A stretch of 64,000 nucleotides of DNA from Dendrocalamus latiflorus (Eukaryota; Streptophyta; Magnoliopsida; Poales; Poaceae). The translations under genes were made by a program, and so were the position numbers. Positions 21,639 to 31,753 of the stretch are shown here, piece after piece. Numbering within the stretch: the stretch's first letter is position 1; every line of letters starts with the position of its first letter. The stretch is from positions 42,508,568-42,572,567 of the forward strand of contig CM029664.1 in NCBI GenBank assembly GCA_017311315.1, written 5' to 3'. Below the pieces are notes generated by a model. That model saw only the letters and a list, made by a program, of their open reading frames with translations. It did not search any database and was not told the DNA's origin.

Positions 21639-23057
21639 ACACACCCTATTTTTCTCACCCCCGTTTTGTGTACTTATCTTCTTATCACTTTTTTCCATTG
21701 TTAAAAGTCACTTGTTTCAATTACTACTATTTATTTTCAGCTAAAAACTATAACACAGCTAATACAACGCCCCGTAAGCTCAAACTGCTGCTTGTGCATG
21801 GATGAGCGCAGTTGTACCTGAGCCAGTGTTTCTTGTGAAAACGGCCTAGTTGGCCGGTGAGACGTTGAGTGGCTAAACTCACGAATTGTTTAATTATTAA
21901 AGTATTGTTAACGCTGTCGAACGATTAATTGGTCGCATAATCACTGTAAGTTTACCTCCTCCTTGCTGTGATACGGAAAAGGTAGCTTCCAAAGTACCTT
22001 TTCTGTTGTTCACAGATTATTATTTTCTCCAACTTCTTTTTCTTACGGTGATCTACCTAAAATATTCTTAAAATCTAAATCATGCTAAATGGAGCGGGCT
22101 AGTGCCTGAATCTCTGAGATGCCCACTCGGATTCCGCAAAAAATTCCTCCACTAAAAAATGGGCAGTGAAACAAGCAGCGGTTCGTGATGGTAGAAAGTT
22201 CTCGTGGTTGTACTACTAGTGGTATAAAATGCTTTGTTTCTAGAGCTATACCACATTCATTGCATGATCTTGAGTTTCAACTAAGTATTGTTCAAGGTAA
22301 ATATGCTGCTAAAGACAAATAGACTTGGTCTAGCACCCACACAGGCACAGTCGCACTCATCCACACATCCAAACAAAACAGAGGGAAAAAACATGGATCA
22401 CACGATTTGTGTTAAGAAAAGATCTGCTGGACACTTGCGTATGTACTACCGTTTTAGCAGTCCAGGGTCCAGTGCTCATGTCAAAGCTGAAGCATGTGCT
22501 GCGACTTTGCTGCTCTGTTTTGAGGAACCAAGTAATCTTTTTTTCTAGATGCACAAAGTCATAAGAACAACCCAGACTTGACATGCGTTCAGCGTTCTCG
22601 CTTAGTAAATAAACTTTCAGAAAGATCTGCAAACTAATACTACTTTTTTTGAGCGATCTGCAAACTAGTACTACTACGTGCTTATAAGTTATAATGACAA
22701 ACTGACGAAAAGGAAGAGAACGCAAGCGCGCAGACCGGGCATTATGTGTATGATGATTGGTTGGTGCTCCAAAACTTAACCCGATGATAATAGTCAAAAT
22801 GTACCAGTCTCGTAACAACGACATCACTGAATTGTAGTACTAATTTCCCAGTAGGGCTCTCCCCTATCAAATTTTCACGAGAAAGTTGGCATCTACTATA
22901 GCCGCCGGTTGTTGTAGACGATGAATATTGTTGCTACTTTCATTTACAGATCATTTAAAAGACTATCGAGCAATTTGCTTGGAATTTCCATTATATTTCT
23001 GAAAATTTTACCTTGTCATATAGAAGCTCTTGAGATTATTAATTGGGAATTTAGTGT
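21639..23057. other. Intergenic DNA without recognisable features
   Basis: AT-rich sequence with short open frames on both strands (for example 22288-22548 plus and 22357-22827 minus) that lack domains and overlap each other. I see no promoter, RNA gene or repeat that I can support. Confidence 0.4.
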
Positions 23058-23229
23058 TTCTGCCCCTGTTATCGACTGCAAATGTGATTTTACCCCTACT
23101 TTTTTAACTTTGTGACTTTGCCCTCGCGATTTTGAAATGAAGACTCCATTTACCCCTATTTTGTGACACCGTTAAGACTGGAGGATTAAATGGTAAAAAA
23201 AAAGAAACACCACACGAAAAGACTAAAAT

Positions 23230-23595
23230 ACCCTTATATTGCCTTATCCATTCAGCTCCCACAAAATCCCACACCCAGCTCGCTCGGTCTCTCGGTCGGT
23301 TTGGCCTCCCCACGCTAGGGTTTGCAGAGGCGGGCGCGCAGCGAGCTGCAGAGGAGGGCGCGCGGCGCGCAGCAGCCTCCAGGAGCAACGCGGCTCGCGG
23401 CCGGCCCCCCAGGCGCGGCACCCACGTCCGCCTCGCTCCGGCAGGTCGTCCCGTCGCCGCACCGTCTACTTGCCTGCGCCTTCTTCCTCTGGTGCCCCCG
23501 GATCGAGACCTGAAGCCACTTTTCTCGTCTCCTCTTGGTGCGTGCAAGAAAGAAGAGGTGACAGCGAGCTATTTGCCTTCATCAGAGTTGCTTGA
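23230..23595 (+). other. GC-rich exon-like tract in the TIR element
   Basis: A CG-rich block with open frames on both strands, resembling a grass 5' leader or first exon. A GGTTTGCAGAGG-type start is visible but no family can be named. The minus-strand frame (23104-23547) is probably a composition artefact. Confidence 0.3.
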
Positions 23596-24179
23596 TCCCA
23601 TTAGATTTACTACCTAAGCTCCTTCTTTGGAGACTCCGCCTCGCCGATTTGGTGTCGTCCTCAGCTAGAGCTTGTCCTCCTTGGGCTTCGCTATGGTACT
23701 GTCCACCTTTGATTTCTTGGTAGTGGTTTTGTTCATAGTTGGCACAGCAAGAATCGATGAGTTTCCCTTTACAATAAACATTCCTCTCATGGTTGTGGTG
23801 TCTATTGCCTTTTTGGCCAACACGCCGCCTCCTTTGGCTGCTGTGTATCCTCCCCTTCTCTATCAATCTGGATCCCCCACCCACTACTCCCTATGTGTCG
23901 TTGACCTACTGGGATCAAGGATCCAAAAATAATTAGCTCTCAGTGGCCAATCAGAGATTCACCAAGTAGATTGTCGGCGTCCTTCACCGACGCAGATCCT
24001 TTGGTGTATCCTTCAACCTTCAACCCAAATGTACTTGAGGAAATGCCTCACAGAAGGTTTGTGATACACCATTTGAGCTTAAGTTCTTAAAAATAGTATT
24101 TGACAGGACATTTGTTTCTGTGCTTACTATTTGTATATTTGATTCAAACCAGATCAACGAGGACAAACCCAAGAAGCTG

Positions 24180-24560
24180 GCTCTCTTTCTTCACCTTTGG
24201 AGATGGCTCATTGTCATAACTTTGCTATGCTTGGAATTATTGAGGTTTTGTCGATTTTACTACTTCAAAACTACAGAAGGTTGCTAATGAACCAAAGGAA
24301 ATGTTAGAAAATAAATATTGGAGCTTGTTGATGCACATGGTGGCTTTGAGAGGAAAACAAGCAAGAGCAGGGAAAAGATTGTGCGAAGAAGAGGGAATTC
24401 AAGTGATGCTACAGATAATCAAACTAATGAACCCAAGGAAAACTCAAATGCTTCCTTGCAGAAATTACATGAAACGAGGGGGAAATTTATGGACTCAAGT
24501 TTATATGAGCTTGTAGTGATGTGTGTCAAGCAATGCAATGCTGATTACAATGCAATAAGC
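24180..24560 (+). pseudogene. Unidentified captured exon fragment
   Basis: The frame 24318-24545 reads ELVDAHGGFERKTSKSREKI, then NEPKENSNASLQKLHE and FMDSSLYELVVMCVKQCNAD. Its residue usage looks like real protein. I do not recognise the source gene. It stops being protein-like at about 24550, where a GC-rich piece (SSRRRAVYSELPPSRRRR) begins. Confidence 0.4.
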
Positions 24561-25049
24561 TCCCGTCGCCGCGCCGTCTACTCGGAGCTTCCACCTTCCC
24601 GCCGCCGGCGCAGCCTCCACCTCTGGTGAGCAGTGCCCCGCCTCTGTAGTTTGCGCCCTGTGGTTTTGCGTTATCCAGTGAGCAGAGCACTATCTATTGA
24701 AGTAGATCACTGACAACATGTATATGCTATTGAGTTTTATTTCTACTTCTTGAAGCAGTGCTGAATTGATAAGAGTGATAGGGCGGTGTATTCATATTTC
24801 TTTGGTCCTACAAGAACTGTGGATTGTGGTTGACTGAGATTTGCCATCCTATTGAGTTTTATTTCTACTTGTGTAGTTATGCTGACATTTAGGTAACCAC
24901 ATGTTGATATTTATGTGTGCATCCTTTTGTATCATAAACTTGAATATTGAGTGCTTGTAAATACTCCTCAGGGAACTTGTACACATGAGTTACGTCATTT
25001 CTGTGGATGCTTACCTTGCATGGCTTCCTTTCTGAATTACACATTACAG

Positions 25050-25523
25050 AGAAAGCAAGGATTGAGGCCCAGGTGAAGGCTGCTGAAGCTGCTGCACAAT
25101 TAAAGCTAGAAGAAGAAATGAGGATGAAGAGGGAGCAGGAAAGAGAGGCAGCTCGCCTGGCATTACACATGGTACTACCTGCTTGCCATTTTCTGACCGG
25201 CAAGTTTCTATGCATGATGTACACAATAGCTAATCTCCTCTCCTTTTGTATAGATGAAGAAGACTGTTGATATTGACAACAGTGACTTTCTGAAGGACTT
25301 GGAGAACTTGAGCAAAAAGTGGGAACTGAACCCCCCTGGCAAATTAATTGTCGATTTTGTCGATGGGATTGAACTGCCACCTGGCCTTGGAAGCCCGCTG
25401 GAGAGGCTTGGCCTTTTCATGAAGAAAGATCTTGAGGAAGAGGTTGAACATGAAATGGAGGACAGCATATCACCCTCGGTGGATGCCGAAGTGGAGGAAG
25501 GAGAGATCAGTTGCTGTCGATAG
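25050..25523 (+). pseudogene. Captured 3' exons of a GTE-type bromodomain transcription factor
   Basis: Two exons with intact splice sites. Exon 25050-25171 encodes a coiled-coil stretch (EKARIEAQVKAAEAAAQLKL, then EEEMRMKREQEREAARLAL). Exon 25254-25523 encodes MKKTVDIDNSDFLKDLENLS, ELPPGLGSPLERLGLFMKKD and an acidic tail ending EEGEIS. This is the conserved C-terminal segment of plant GTE/BET-like nuclear proteins, after the bromodomain and NET regions, both of which are missing. The intron (25172-25253) is retained, so the copy came from DNA and not mRNA. The spliced frame stays open to the TAG. Confidence 0.8.
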
Positions 25524-26029
25524 CATACCTCTAAAATATCCATTTTTTTGTTCTTTCAGATACTGAATCAACACGCTCGCTGGGGCTATAAGATTATGCG
25601 GGTGCTATGTTATCTATTCCGCAGCCAAGTAACCTCTTAGCTCATGTTGTTTGCATCGTCTAACCAAGTCACACCAGAACATGTTCCTGCCGAACTCTGG
25701 TGCAGTTTGGGCCTATTTTGTGGTCGTCATGCAATAGTACAATGCCACTGTATGTTGTAGGTGTTCCATGTATATTTAAGACTGGAGCTACTCGTATGGA
25801 CATTCTGTAAAAAATGAAAAAAAGGGTAATAAAATGTTAGTATATATTGATGTTTACATGCAAGTTGTGTGATAAAAAATTATGTTTCTTTGAATTTTGG
25901 CATAAATGCTGTCCAAATTTTGTAAAATTTGACAAATTTTGTCCAGATTTATATTAATAAAACGAATGCATAAATTTGTGTCTAATTCTGTTGACAAGAT
26001 CCCTACCAAATATGTCAAAACTTCAATTT
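25524..26029. other. Captured 3' untranslated region and AT-rich filler
   Basis: It follows the GTE stop directly and is probably its 3' UTR up to about 25830 (AATAAAATG at about 25828). After that it is AT-rich with repeated AAATTTTGT words (25890-25950). No gene. Confidence 0.4.
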
Positions 26030-26433
26030 CGAAATAGGGGTAAAATCACAAAGTTCTCTAACAAAACAGGGATAAAATCACATGGGCAAACTTGTCTATT
26101 CGTGCAAAAGTTAACACCGTTAACTGACTTTAACGGAATAGGGGCAGACTCTCCCTTCAGTTCAAAAACACAGGGGTAAAATCATAAAGTTTAAAAAATG
26201 AGGGTAAAATCACCATTTCGCTTGAAAACGAGGGCATGAACGCTTAAGGCCCTTATTAATTACAGCGTATACGTGTGTACTTCAAATTTAGAGTCAGGAA
26301 AACCAAGCATGGCGGCGTTGGCACAAGCCACAAGCCAACCTTCATGCTTTCATCACGTGATTGATACGCCTTCAGAACGAGTTGTCAGTGATGTCGTCGT
26401 CGTCGACGCTGTTCGTCGATGAGTTTCCAAGCC

Positions 26434-26442
26434 GGTATAAAC
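26434..26442. repeat. 9-bp TSD, left copy (GGTATAAAC)
   Basis: Perfect match to 27417-27425. A 9-bp duplication is diagnostic of Mutator-like elements. The duplicated target is itself a TATA-like word. Confidence 0.9.
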
Positions 26443-27416
26443 GGGAAAATTGTATATATGCCCCATAGTTATCAATGACTTGTAAATTTGCCCCCAACTT
26501 TGATGACTTTGCTCTTTTACCCCATACTTGGAGTGCACCCTTATTATTTTGCCCTACTACCCACTTGGCTGCTATTTTAATTTTGTTTTTCATTTTTTAG
26601 CATGTGAAATGACAGATCTACCCCTGGCTCATTTTCCTCATCTTCCAGATCGACCGCCGGGGAGGAGGAGCACCGGATCTGGCCGTGGTCCGCCGGGAGG
26701 CACAGAGCGGCAAGGCGGGGGCGGTTGGGCCGCCGGCGGCGCTTGGGGACGGCGCGTCGGGGAGCCGAACAGTGCAGCTGGAATCGGCGGCGAGTGTGTA
26801 AGGCGCGACGGCAGGGCGGCGCGAGTGGAGGAGGCGCGTGAGGGAGAGCCGAGCCGAGGGGAGCGCCGGAACCGGAGGCGGAGGAGCGGCCGGGAGGCAC
26901 AGAGCGGCCAGGCGGGGGCGGTTGGGCCGCCGGCGGCGCTTGGGGACGGCGCGTCGGGGAGCCGAACCGAGGAGACGAACGGTGCGGCACCGCTGGAATC
27001 GGCGGCGAGTCGGTAAGGCGCGACGGCAGGGCGGCGCGAGTGGAGGAGGCGCGTGAGGGAGAGCCGAGCCGAAGGGAGCGCCGGAACCGGAGGCGGAGGA
27101 GCGGCGGCGCGGCGTCGGTGTGAAAGGAGACGGGGGAAGAGAGCCGAGTGAAATGGGGGACGGGGAGGAGAATGAGCGGTCGGTCTGGAAGATGAGGAAA
27201 ATGAGCCAGGGGTAGATCTGTCATTTCACATGCTAAAAAATGAAAAACAAAATTAAAATAGCAGCCAAGTGGGTAGTGGGGCAAAATAATAAGGGTGCAC
27301 TCTAAGTATGGGGTAAAAGAGCAAAGTCATCAAAGTTAGGGGCAAATTTACAAGTCATTGATAACTATGGGGCATATTGTAAATTGATAACTATGGGGCA
27401 TATATACAATTTTCCC
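26443..27416. mobile_element. Non-autonomous MULE with about 210-bp TIRs and perfect 9-bp TSD
   Basis: The ends GGGAAAATTGTATATATG and its inverse are followed by about 210 bp of near-identical inverted sequence (GCCCC, CTTGTAAATTTGCCCC, GACTTTGCTCTTTTACCCC, CTACCCACTTGGCTGC, CATGTGAAATGACAGATC). The right arm has an extra 25-bp internal duplication around GATAACTATGGGGCATAT. The high arm identity suggests recent activity. The GC-rich interior (26655-27180) codes for nothing recognisable, although long frames exist on both strands. It lies directly upstream of the LRK10L copy 2 TATA box. Confidence 0.92.
26690..27104 (+). repeat. Two tandem copies of a about 200-bp GC-rich unit inside the MULE
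   Basis: The first unit (about 26690-26888) and second (about 26889-27104) share GGGAGGCACAGAGCGGC, GGCGCTTGGGGACGGCGCG, AGGCGCGACGGCAGGGCGGC and GAGCGCCGGAACCGGAGG in the same order, with a small insertion in the second. The large open frames on both strands (26528-27016 plus, 26577-27284 minus) run through this repeat and the TIRs and are not genes. Confidence 0.85.
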
Positions 27417-27425
27417 GGTATAAAC
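27417..27425. repeat. 9-bp TSD, right copy
   Basis: GGTATAAAC, identical to 26434-26442. Confidence 0.9.
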
Positions 27426-27428
27426 CCA

Positions 27429-27435
27429 TATAAAT
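27429..27435 (+). promoter_or_regulatory. TATA box of LRK10L copy 2
   Basis: TATAAAT lies 110 bp before the ATG at 27545, a normal plant distance for a short leader. It is only 13 bp after the MULE end, so upstream promoter sequence is transposon DNA. The TSD word GGTATAAAC next to it is also TATA-like. Confidence 0.6.
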
Positions 27436-27544
27436 GTGTCCACCGGCCAGTGCGTACGCGCACACATGGGTAGAGGTCATCGATAGCCTCGCATCGCAAG
27501 CTTTGCAATTGCAAGTCTGCAACGTTGCAACAGTTCTGCTTGAC

Positions 27545-30500
27545 ATGGGTCGTTCTCCTACCCAGCTCGTCGTCTTCTTTCTCGTATCTTCCTTGCTCCA
27601 TGCCTTCGGCACGTCGTGCGGGTGCTTCGCGGCATCCGCGCCATTCAATTCCTCGTGGTGCTCAGGTACCGTCAGATGCGGTAAAATCAACATCACCTAC
27701 CCGTTCCACCTCTCTGCCGCCGCCTCCGCCTTCTGCGGCTACCCCGGCCTTGGCCTTGACTGTGTGGACGGAAACACGACGGTCCTCCGCCTGAGCACCA
27801 ACAACAACACCGTCTTGGACATCAACTACCCGACGCGCACCATGTTCGTGGTCGACTCCGACATCCACCGCGCCTCGACCGACTGCCCGAGCGTCAAGCA
27901 CACCGTGACGGTCGCGCCCGGCTCGCGGCTGCAGTTCACAACGTCCGACGCCAGCCTCACCTTCCTCGTCGGCTGCACGGACGTCCCCTTAGCGTGCCGC
28001 AACGGCAGCACACCGATCGGCTGTGACCTCACCGGTGTGGCCGGCGAGAGCTCGTACGTCTTCCGCGGTGCTGCTGCCACTGCAGGTGGCCTGCTCGCGG
28101 GGGGCGAGTGCGCCCGGTTCTGCAATAGCACAGTGACCATGCCGGTGTACGGCGCGCTGTTCGACGTGCCGAGCTTGTCGAACCTGACGACCAGCTACGG
28201 CAGGGTGCTCAAGAACGGGTTCGAGTTGAGCTGGGGCACGAGCTCTGATGCGCAGGCAGCGCAGTGTGACCTCTGCGAGCGCTCCGGTGGGTTGTGCAGC
28301 TACAACCGGACGAGCACCGCGTTTGGCCGCGGCAGTGCGCTGGCTTTCGGCTGCGTCTGCCCCGACGGACGGACGCGTTCAAGTACCTGCGGTAAGATCT
28401 ACCTGTGTTTGCAATTCTTAGCCTGTGTATGTTTTAGTTACGTTCAAATTTACATAAAACAGATTCCAAACATACAAACTAGCCATACATATGATGAGTT
28501 CTATTGGAACTATGCACACCAAACAGTGAAAGTTACTATTCTTAAGAGTGAACTGATGGATGCCTCGCTGCACATGTTTGTGCTCAACAGGCTTCAGAGA
28601 GCTCGCGCTTTTTATATGGATTAACAGGGTTCATTTTTTTTCTTAGTCATTTGTGTACATACATGTGCAATCCTATTCCTGATTCCGAATAAAGATAAGC
28701 TGAGCCTGTTTCTCAAAAAAAAAAGAAAAGAAGAAAGAAGTAAACTGATGGATGGTCTAATTTTAAGAATTGTGCAATTTTGTTTCTGGAAGAGCACGGA
28801 AGCACAGCTCAAACATAATAAGCTTACAAGCCAACACAAGTTTTCCTCGCAAAAAAGGGTTTCAAGCATGCTCCTGGTGAACGAAGAGAGATGAAATCTG
28901 AAATTAACCTTACTAGCTATGAGAAAAATTTATGGAAAAAGTTTTTTATGAGAAAAATTTATGGAAGAGTTTATATAACACCCCAAACTTGCTCGGAAGT
29001 TCGTCCAACACCCTGAACTATGAAACCGGATATTTGACTCCTCAAACTTTGCAATTTGGTTCGAATAACACCCTAATTCGGTTTGGACGACGGTATTGTC
29101 TGTATGACACGATGAGTGGATGGTTTTCCAACGTTGGATAATGCTAGTCAAATTTAAGTGAATAACAGGTGAGGCCCACAAGGCCTTTTCTCCCAAACTG
29201 AAACAGAGAGGGAGGAAACTACAGGGGGGCTGGCCATGGAAGCATGATTAGGAGCTTGGTGGGGGAGAAGTTCTTGTGGGCCCTACATGTCACTAACTTA
29301 GTTTGGCCAACGTGTCATCCTACGTGGCAAAATTGTCCACTCATCATGCTACGCAGGCAATATCACCGTACAAAACCAAGTCATTGCATTTGAATTGATT
29401 ATAAAGTTCAGATGGTTAAATATCTGGTTTCATAGTTCATGGTATTAGATGGACTTTCAAGTAAAGTTTGAGGTGCTATACGGATTTATTCCAAAATTTA
29501 TTATGCTTGACAATCTAAGCTACAATTTGATTTTTCACAATGAATACTAATCCTCAGTTGGTATACTTCAGGAATCCGTACCACAGGGAGGAAAATCAAA
29601 ACTTGTAAGAAACCAAATCATTTGCTCCCTTAGACTTGTTTCAGATATTTCATTCTATGCTGATTCTCCTCTGTTGTTTCCACTCAACAGATGTAATAGC
29701 AACAACCTCGACCATAAGTTTCTTGCTCCTACTGTTTTTGGCATATCTCGTGCACTACAAGAGAACCTATGGCTCGTTTATCTTCTGGAGGAAAGGATCA
29801 CACGTCGCACCTGGAGTCGAAGCCTTCCTGCAAAGATATGGATCTTTGCATCCAAAAGTATACTCTTATGTAGAAGTGAAAAGGATGACCAAATCTTTTG
29901 CGCATCAACTAGGGCAAGGTGGTTGTGGCGTTGTTTACAAGGGCAAACTTCCTGATGGCCGTTCAGTAGCCGTAAAAATGCTCAAGGAATCCAAAGGAGA
30001 CGATGAGCAGTTCATGAATGAGGTAGCGAGCATTAGCACGACTTCTCATGTCAACGTTGTGACTCTCTTAGGATTCTGCATACAAGGTTCCAAAAGAGCT
30101 CTGATTTATGACTACATGCCAAATGGTTCACTCGAGAGATTTATCTTCAGGAACCACTCTGACGGAAGAAATTCTCTAAGCTGGGATAAACTGTTTGACA
30201 TTGCAGTAGGCATTGCACGAGGACTCGAATACCTCCATAGAGGATGCAATACCCGTATTGTGCATTTTGATATCAAACCACACAATATCCTCCTAGTTGA
30301 GAACTTATGTCCTAAAATATCGGACTTCGGGTTGGCGAAATTATCCATGCAGAAGGAGAGCACAATCTCAATTGGTGTTGCGAGGGGTACAATTGGCTAC
30401 ATTGCGCCAGAAGTTTTCTCTAGACAATTTGGAGTCGTTACTAGCAAGTCCGATGTCTATAGCTATGGAATGATGATTCTTGAGATGGTCGGTTCAACTC

Positions 30501-30772
30501 GAGACCTGAATAACAGCAGTTGGGAAAGCACTGATGAGTTCTATTTTCCTCAGTGGATATACGAGAATCTAGATCAATACTGCCTTGATGCTTCTGAGAC
30601 GGGTATTGGCGCCGGAGAGCATGTGAGAAAGATTATCATAGTTGGATTGTGGTGTATACAAGTGATGCCTATTGATCGGCCTTCAATGAGTAAGGTAGTT
30701 GAGATGCTAGAGAGTAGCTCGAAAGATCTCCAGTTGCCATCCAAACTCATGACATCTTATTTGGAAGATTGA
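27545..30772 (+). CDS. LRK10-like receptor kinase, copy 2 (complete, two exons 27545-28391 and 29691-30772)
   Basis: This is a leaf-rust-10-like receptor-like serine/threonine kinase of the plasma membrane; the family acts in defence and stress signalling. Exon 1 codes for a signal peptide (residues 1 to about 29), a GUB_WAK_bind domain (CSGTVRCGKINITYPF) and the WAK-associated Cys-rich C-terminus (CDLCERSGGLCSYN..FGCVCPDG). The donor CG|GTAAGA and acceptor CAACAG|AT join in frame through a split Asp codon. Exon 2 gives the transmembrane helix (about 284-305) and the kinase: GQGGCG (357-362), Lys378 in VAVKML, catalytic Asp476 in HFDIKPHN (non-RD), DFG Asp494 and GYIAPE. The product is 642 residues with no stops. 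I chose the ATG at 27545 because it begins the signal peptide; the frame upstream to 27434 would start on top of the TATA box. The 1.3-kb intron holds a MITE. It appears functional. Confidence 0.93.
28950..29505. mobile_element. MITE in the LRK10L copy 2 intron
   Basis: The left part (TATAACACCCCAAACTTG, AACACCCTGAACTATGAAAC, ATATTTGACT) reappears inverted on the right (AAATATCTGGTTTCATAG, TTTGAGGTGCTATA). The inverted arms are about 100 bp and the element is about 550 bp. It has no coding capacity. The arms contain spaced AACACCC(T) words. The exact ends and duplication are blurred by an AAATTTATGGAA word repeated at 28926 and 28955. Confidence 0.65.
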
Positions 30773-31015
30773 GACAAAAGGACCCTAAACTCTATCACGC
30801 AGTCGTGCTACTTGACTCTCTGAACTTTAACAGCGTGAGATATGTTCCTTTCCAGCATTGCCCATGTAAAGTATGCCAGTATCTGTTGGCACTTATTTAA
30901 GGAAAAACTCTGGATACCATTAGTGTAGTAGTGTATGATTCTACACTTTCCAAAAATCAATTTCACAAATCCTAAAATGGTAGGTTAATAGTAAAGTACT
31001 CTTTTTTTAATGGTG
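30773..31015. other. 3' flank of LRK10L copy 2
   Basis: AT-rich 3' untranslated and flanking DNA. No canonical AATAAA is obvious and no gene is seen. It ends at the copia target site. Confidence 0.4.
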
Positions 31016-31020
31016 GGAAC

Positions 31021-31724
31021 TGTTAAGATTACATTGTGCTATAAAATAGAATAGTTGGCTATAGATAGAATAGTTGAACCGGCTGTTAGGAGGTCTATCT
31101 TGTATTTGGTGTATAATTCTGTTTTAGAGATAGATTTCTGATTGCATCCGAAAGGAGAGTTGTAATCTGTTTCGCTGCCGAACAGAGTTCCCCCTACTGT
31201 CGCTATTGTTTGTAATACATCAATGACCCGGCAGTGTGTGTCTATATTGAAGTTTGAATGTCAGACACTTTTGTGGCCCTGTTTGTTTCCACTTAAGATT
31301 ATTATAATCTAGCTTATAGGTGGGAAATTATATAAGCTAGATTATAATAAGCTGGTGGAAAATAAGCTGTCAAGTGTTTGGCAGCCTGGATTATCAGAGT
31401 TATGGATTGTTGTATTCGAATGTTTAAAGACTACAATGTCCTTGAGAGAGAGGCAAGGGAGTTGGGGGATGGATGAATGGCAAAGGTGGGTAATATTCCT
31501 AAAGTTTTATGGTCCTTAAGATAAAAGGTGGATCTATAAGCTGAAATAAGCTCCTTTTTTGAGCTTATTAGATTACAATAATCTGGGCTATTAGATTATA
31601 ATAAGTTACCTTGTAATCTAGGCTGTTTATTTTCACTTATGATTATAAGCTAGATTATAGTAATCTTAAGTGAAAACAAACAGTGCCTGTATTGGCAAAC
31701 ATCAATCTCCTAGAGTGTTTTACA
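31021..31724 (+). repeat. 5' LTR of the copia element (with a nested MITE)
   Basis: It starts TGTTAAGATTACA and ends GAGTGTTTTACA. Without the MITE at 31275-31687 it is about 290 bp, matching the 286-bp 3' LTR. Internal landmarks shared with the 3' LTR are GTCTATCTTGTATT, TTTTAGAGATAGATTT and GGCAAACATCAATCTCC. Confidence 0.92.
31275..31687. mobile_element. MITE nested in the copia 5' LTR
   Basis: The 413-bp element begins GGCCCTGTTTGTTTCC and ends with the inverse AAACAAACAGTGCC, with further inverted pairing (ACTTAAGATTA / TAATCTTAAGT). It is flanked by TGT on both sides (31272-31274 and 31688-31690). Its absence from the 3' LTR confirms insertion after the copia element landed. The terminus resembles hAT/Tourist-like MITEs, and the class is uncertain. 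Confidence 0.85.
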
Positions 31725-31737
31725 TGGTATCAGAGCC
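31725..31737 (+). promoter_or_regulatory. Primer-binding site (tRNA-Met type)
   Basis: TGGTATCAGAGCC directly follows the 5' LTR CA end. It is complementary to the 3' end of plant initiator tRNA-Met, the usual copia primer. Confidence 0.9.
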
Positions 31738-31753
31738 TTGAGTGATCTCAACC

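Larger units (their letters stand above)
23058..26240 (+). mobile_element. TIR element of about 3.2 kb with captured gene pieces (Pack-MULE-like)
   Basis: The left end has GCCCCTG, GTGATTTTACCCCTAC, then AACTTTGTGACTTTGCCCTC. The right end (26030-26240) is the inverted version (GTAAAATCACCATTTCGC, AACGAGGGCATGAACG). The arms are about 130-200 bp and diverged, with repeated TTTTACCCCT words. No transposase is present. The interior carries a bromodomain-factor 3' end and other exon-like pieces. No clean duplication was found, so the superfamily call (Mutator-like) is inferred from structure. Confidence 0.6.

Noticed and set aside
22288..22827. Overlapping plus and minus frames (86 and 156 codons)
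   Set aside because: No recognisable motif, no splice or promoter support, AT-rich intergenic context.
26528..27284. Open frames of 162 and 235 codons
   Set aside because: They run through the MULE TIRs and a GC-rich tandem duplication, with no domain and no start context.
27434..27544. Upstream extension of the LRK10L copy 2 frame to 27434
   Set aside because: It would begin on the TATA box and destroy the signal peptide at the N-terminus; the ATG at 27545 fits better.
29636..29690. Open frame start at 29636 in front of the kinase exon
   Set aside because: It is intron sequence read in frame; the acceptor at 29690 and the split Asp codon define the exon.
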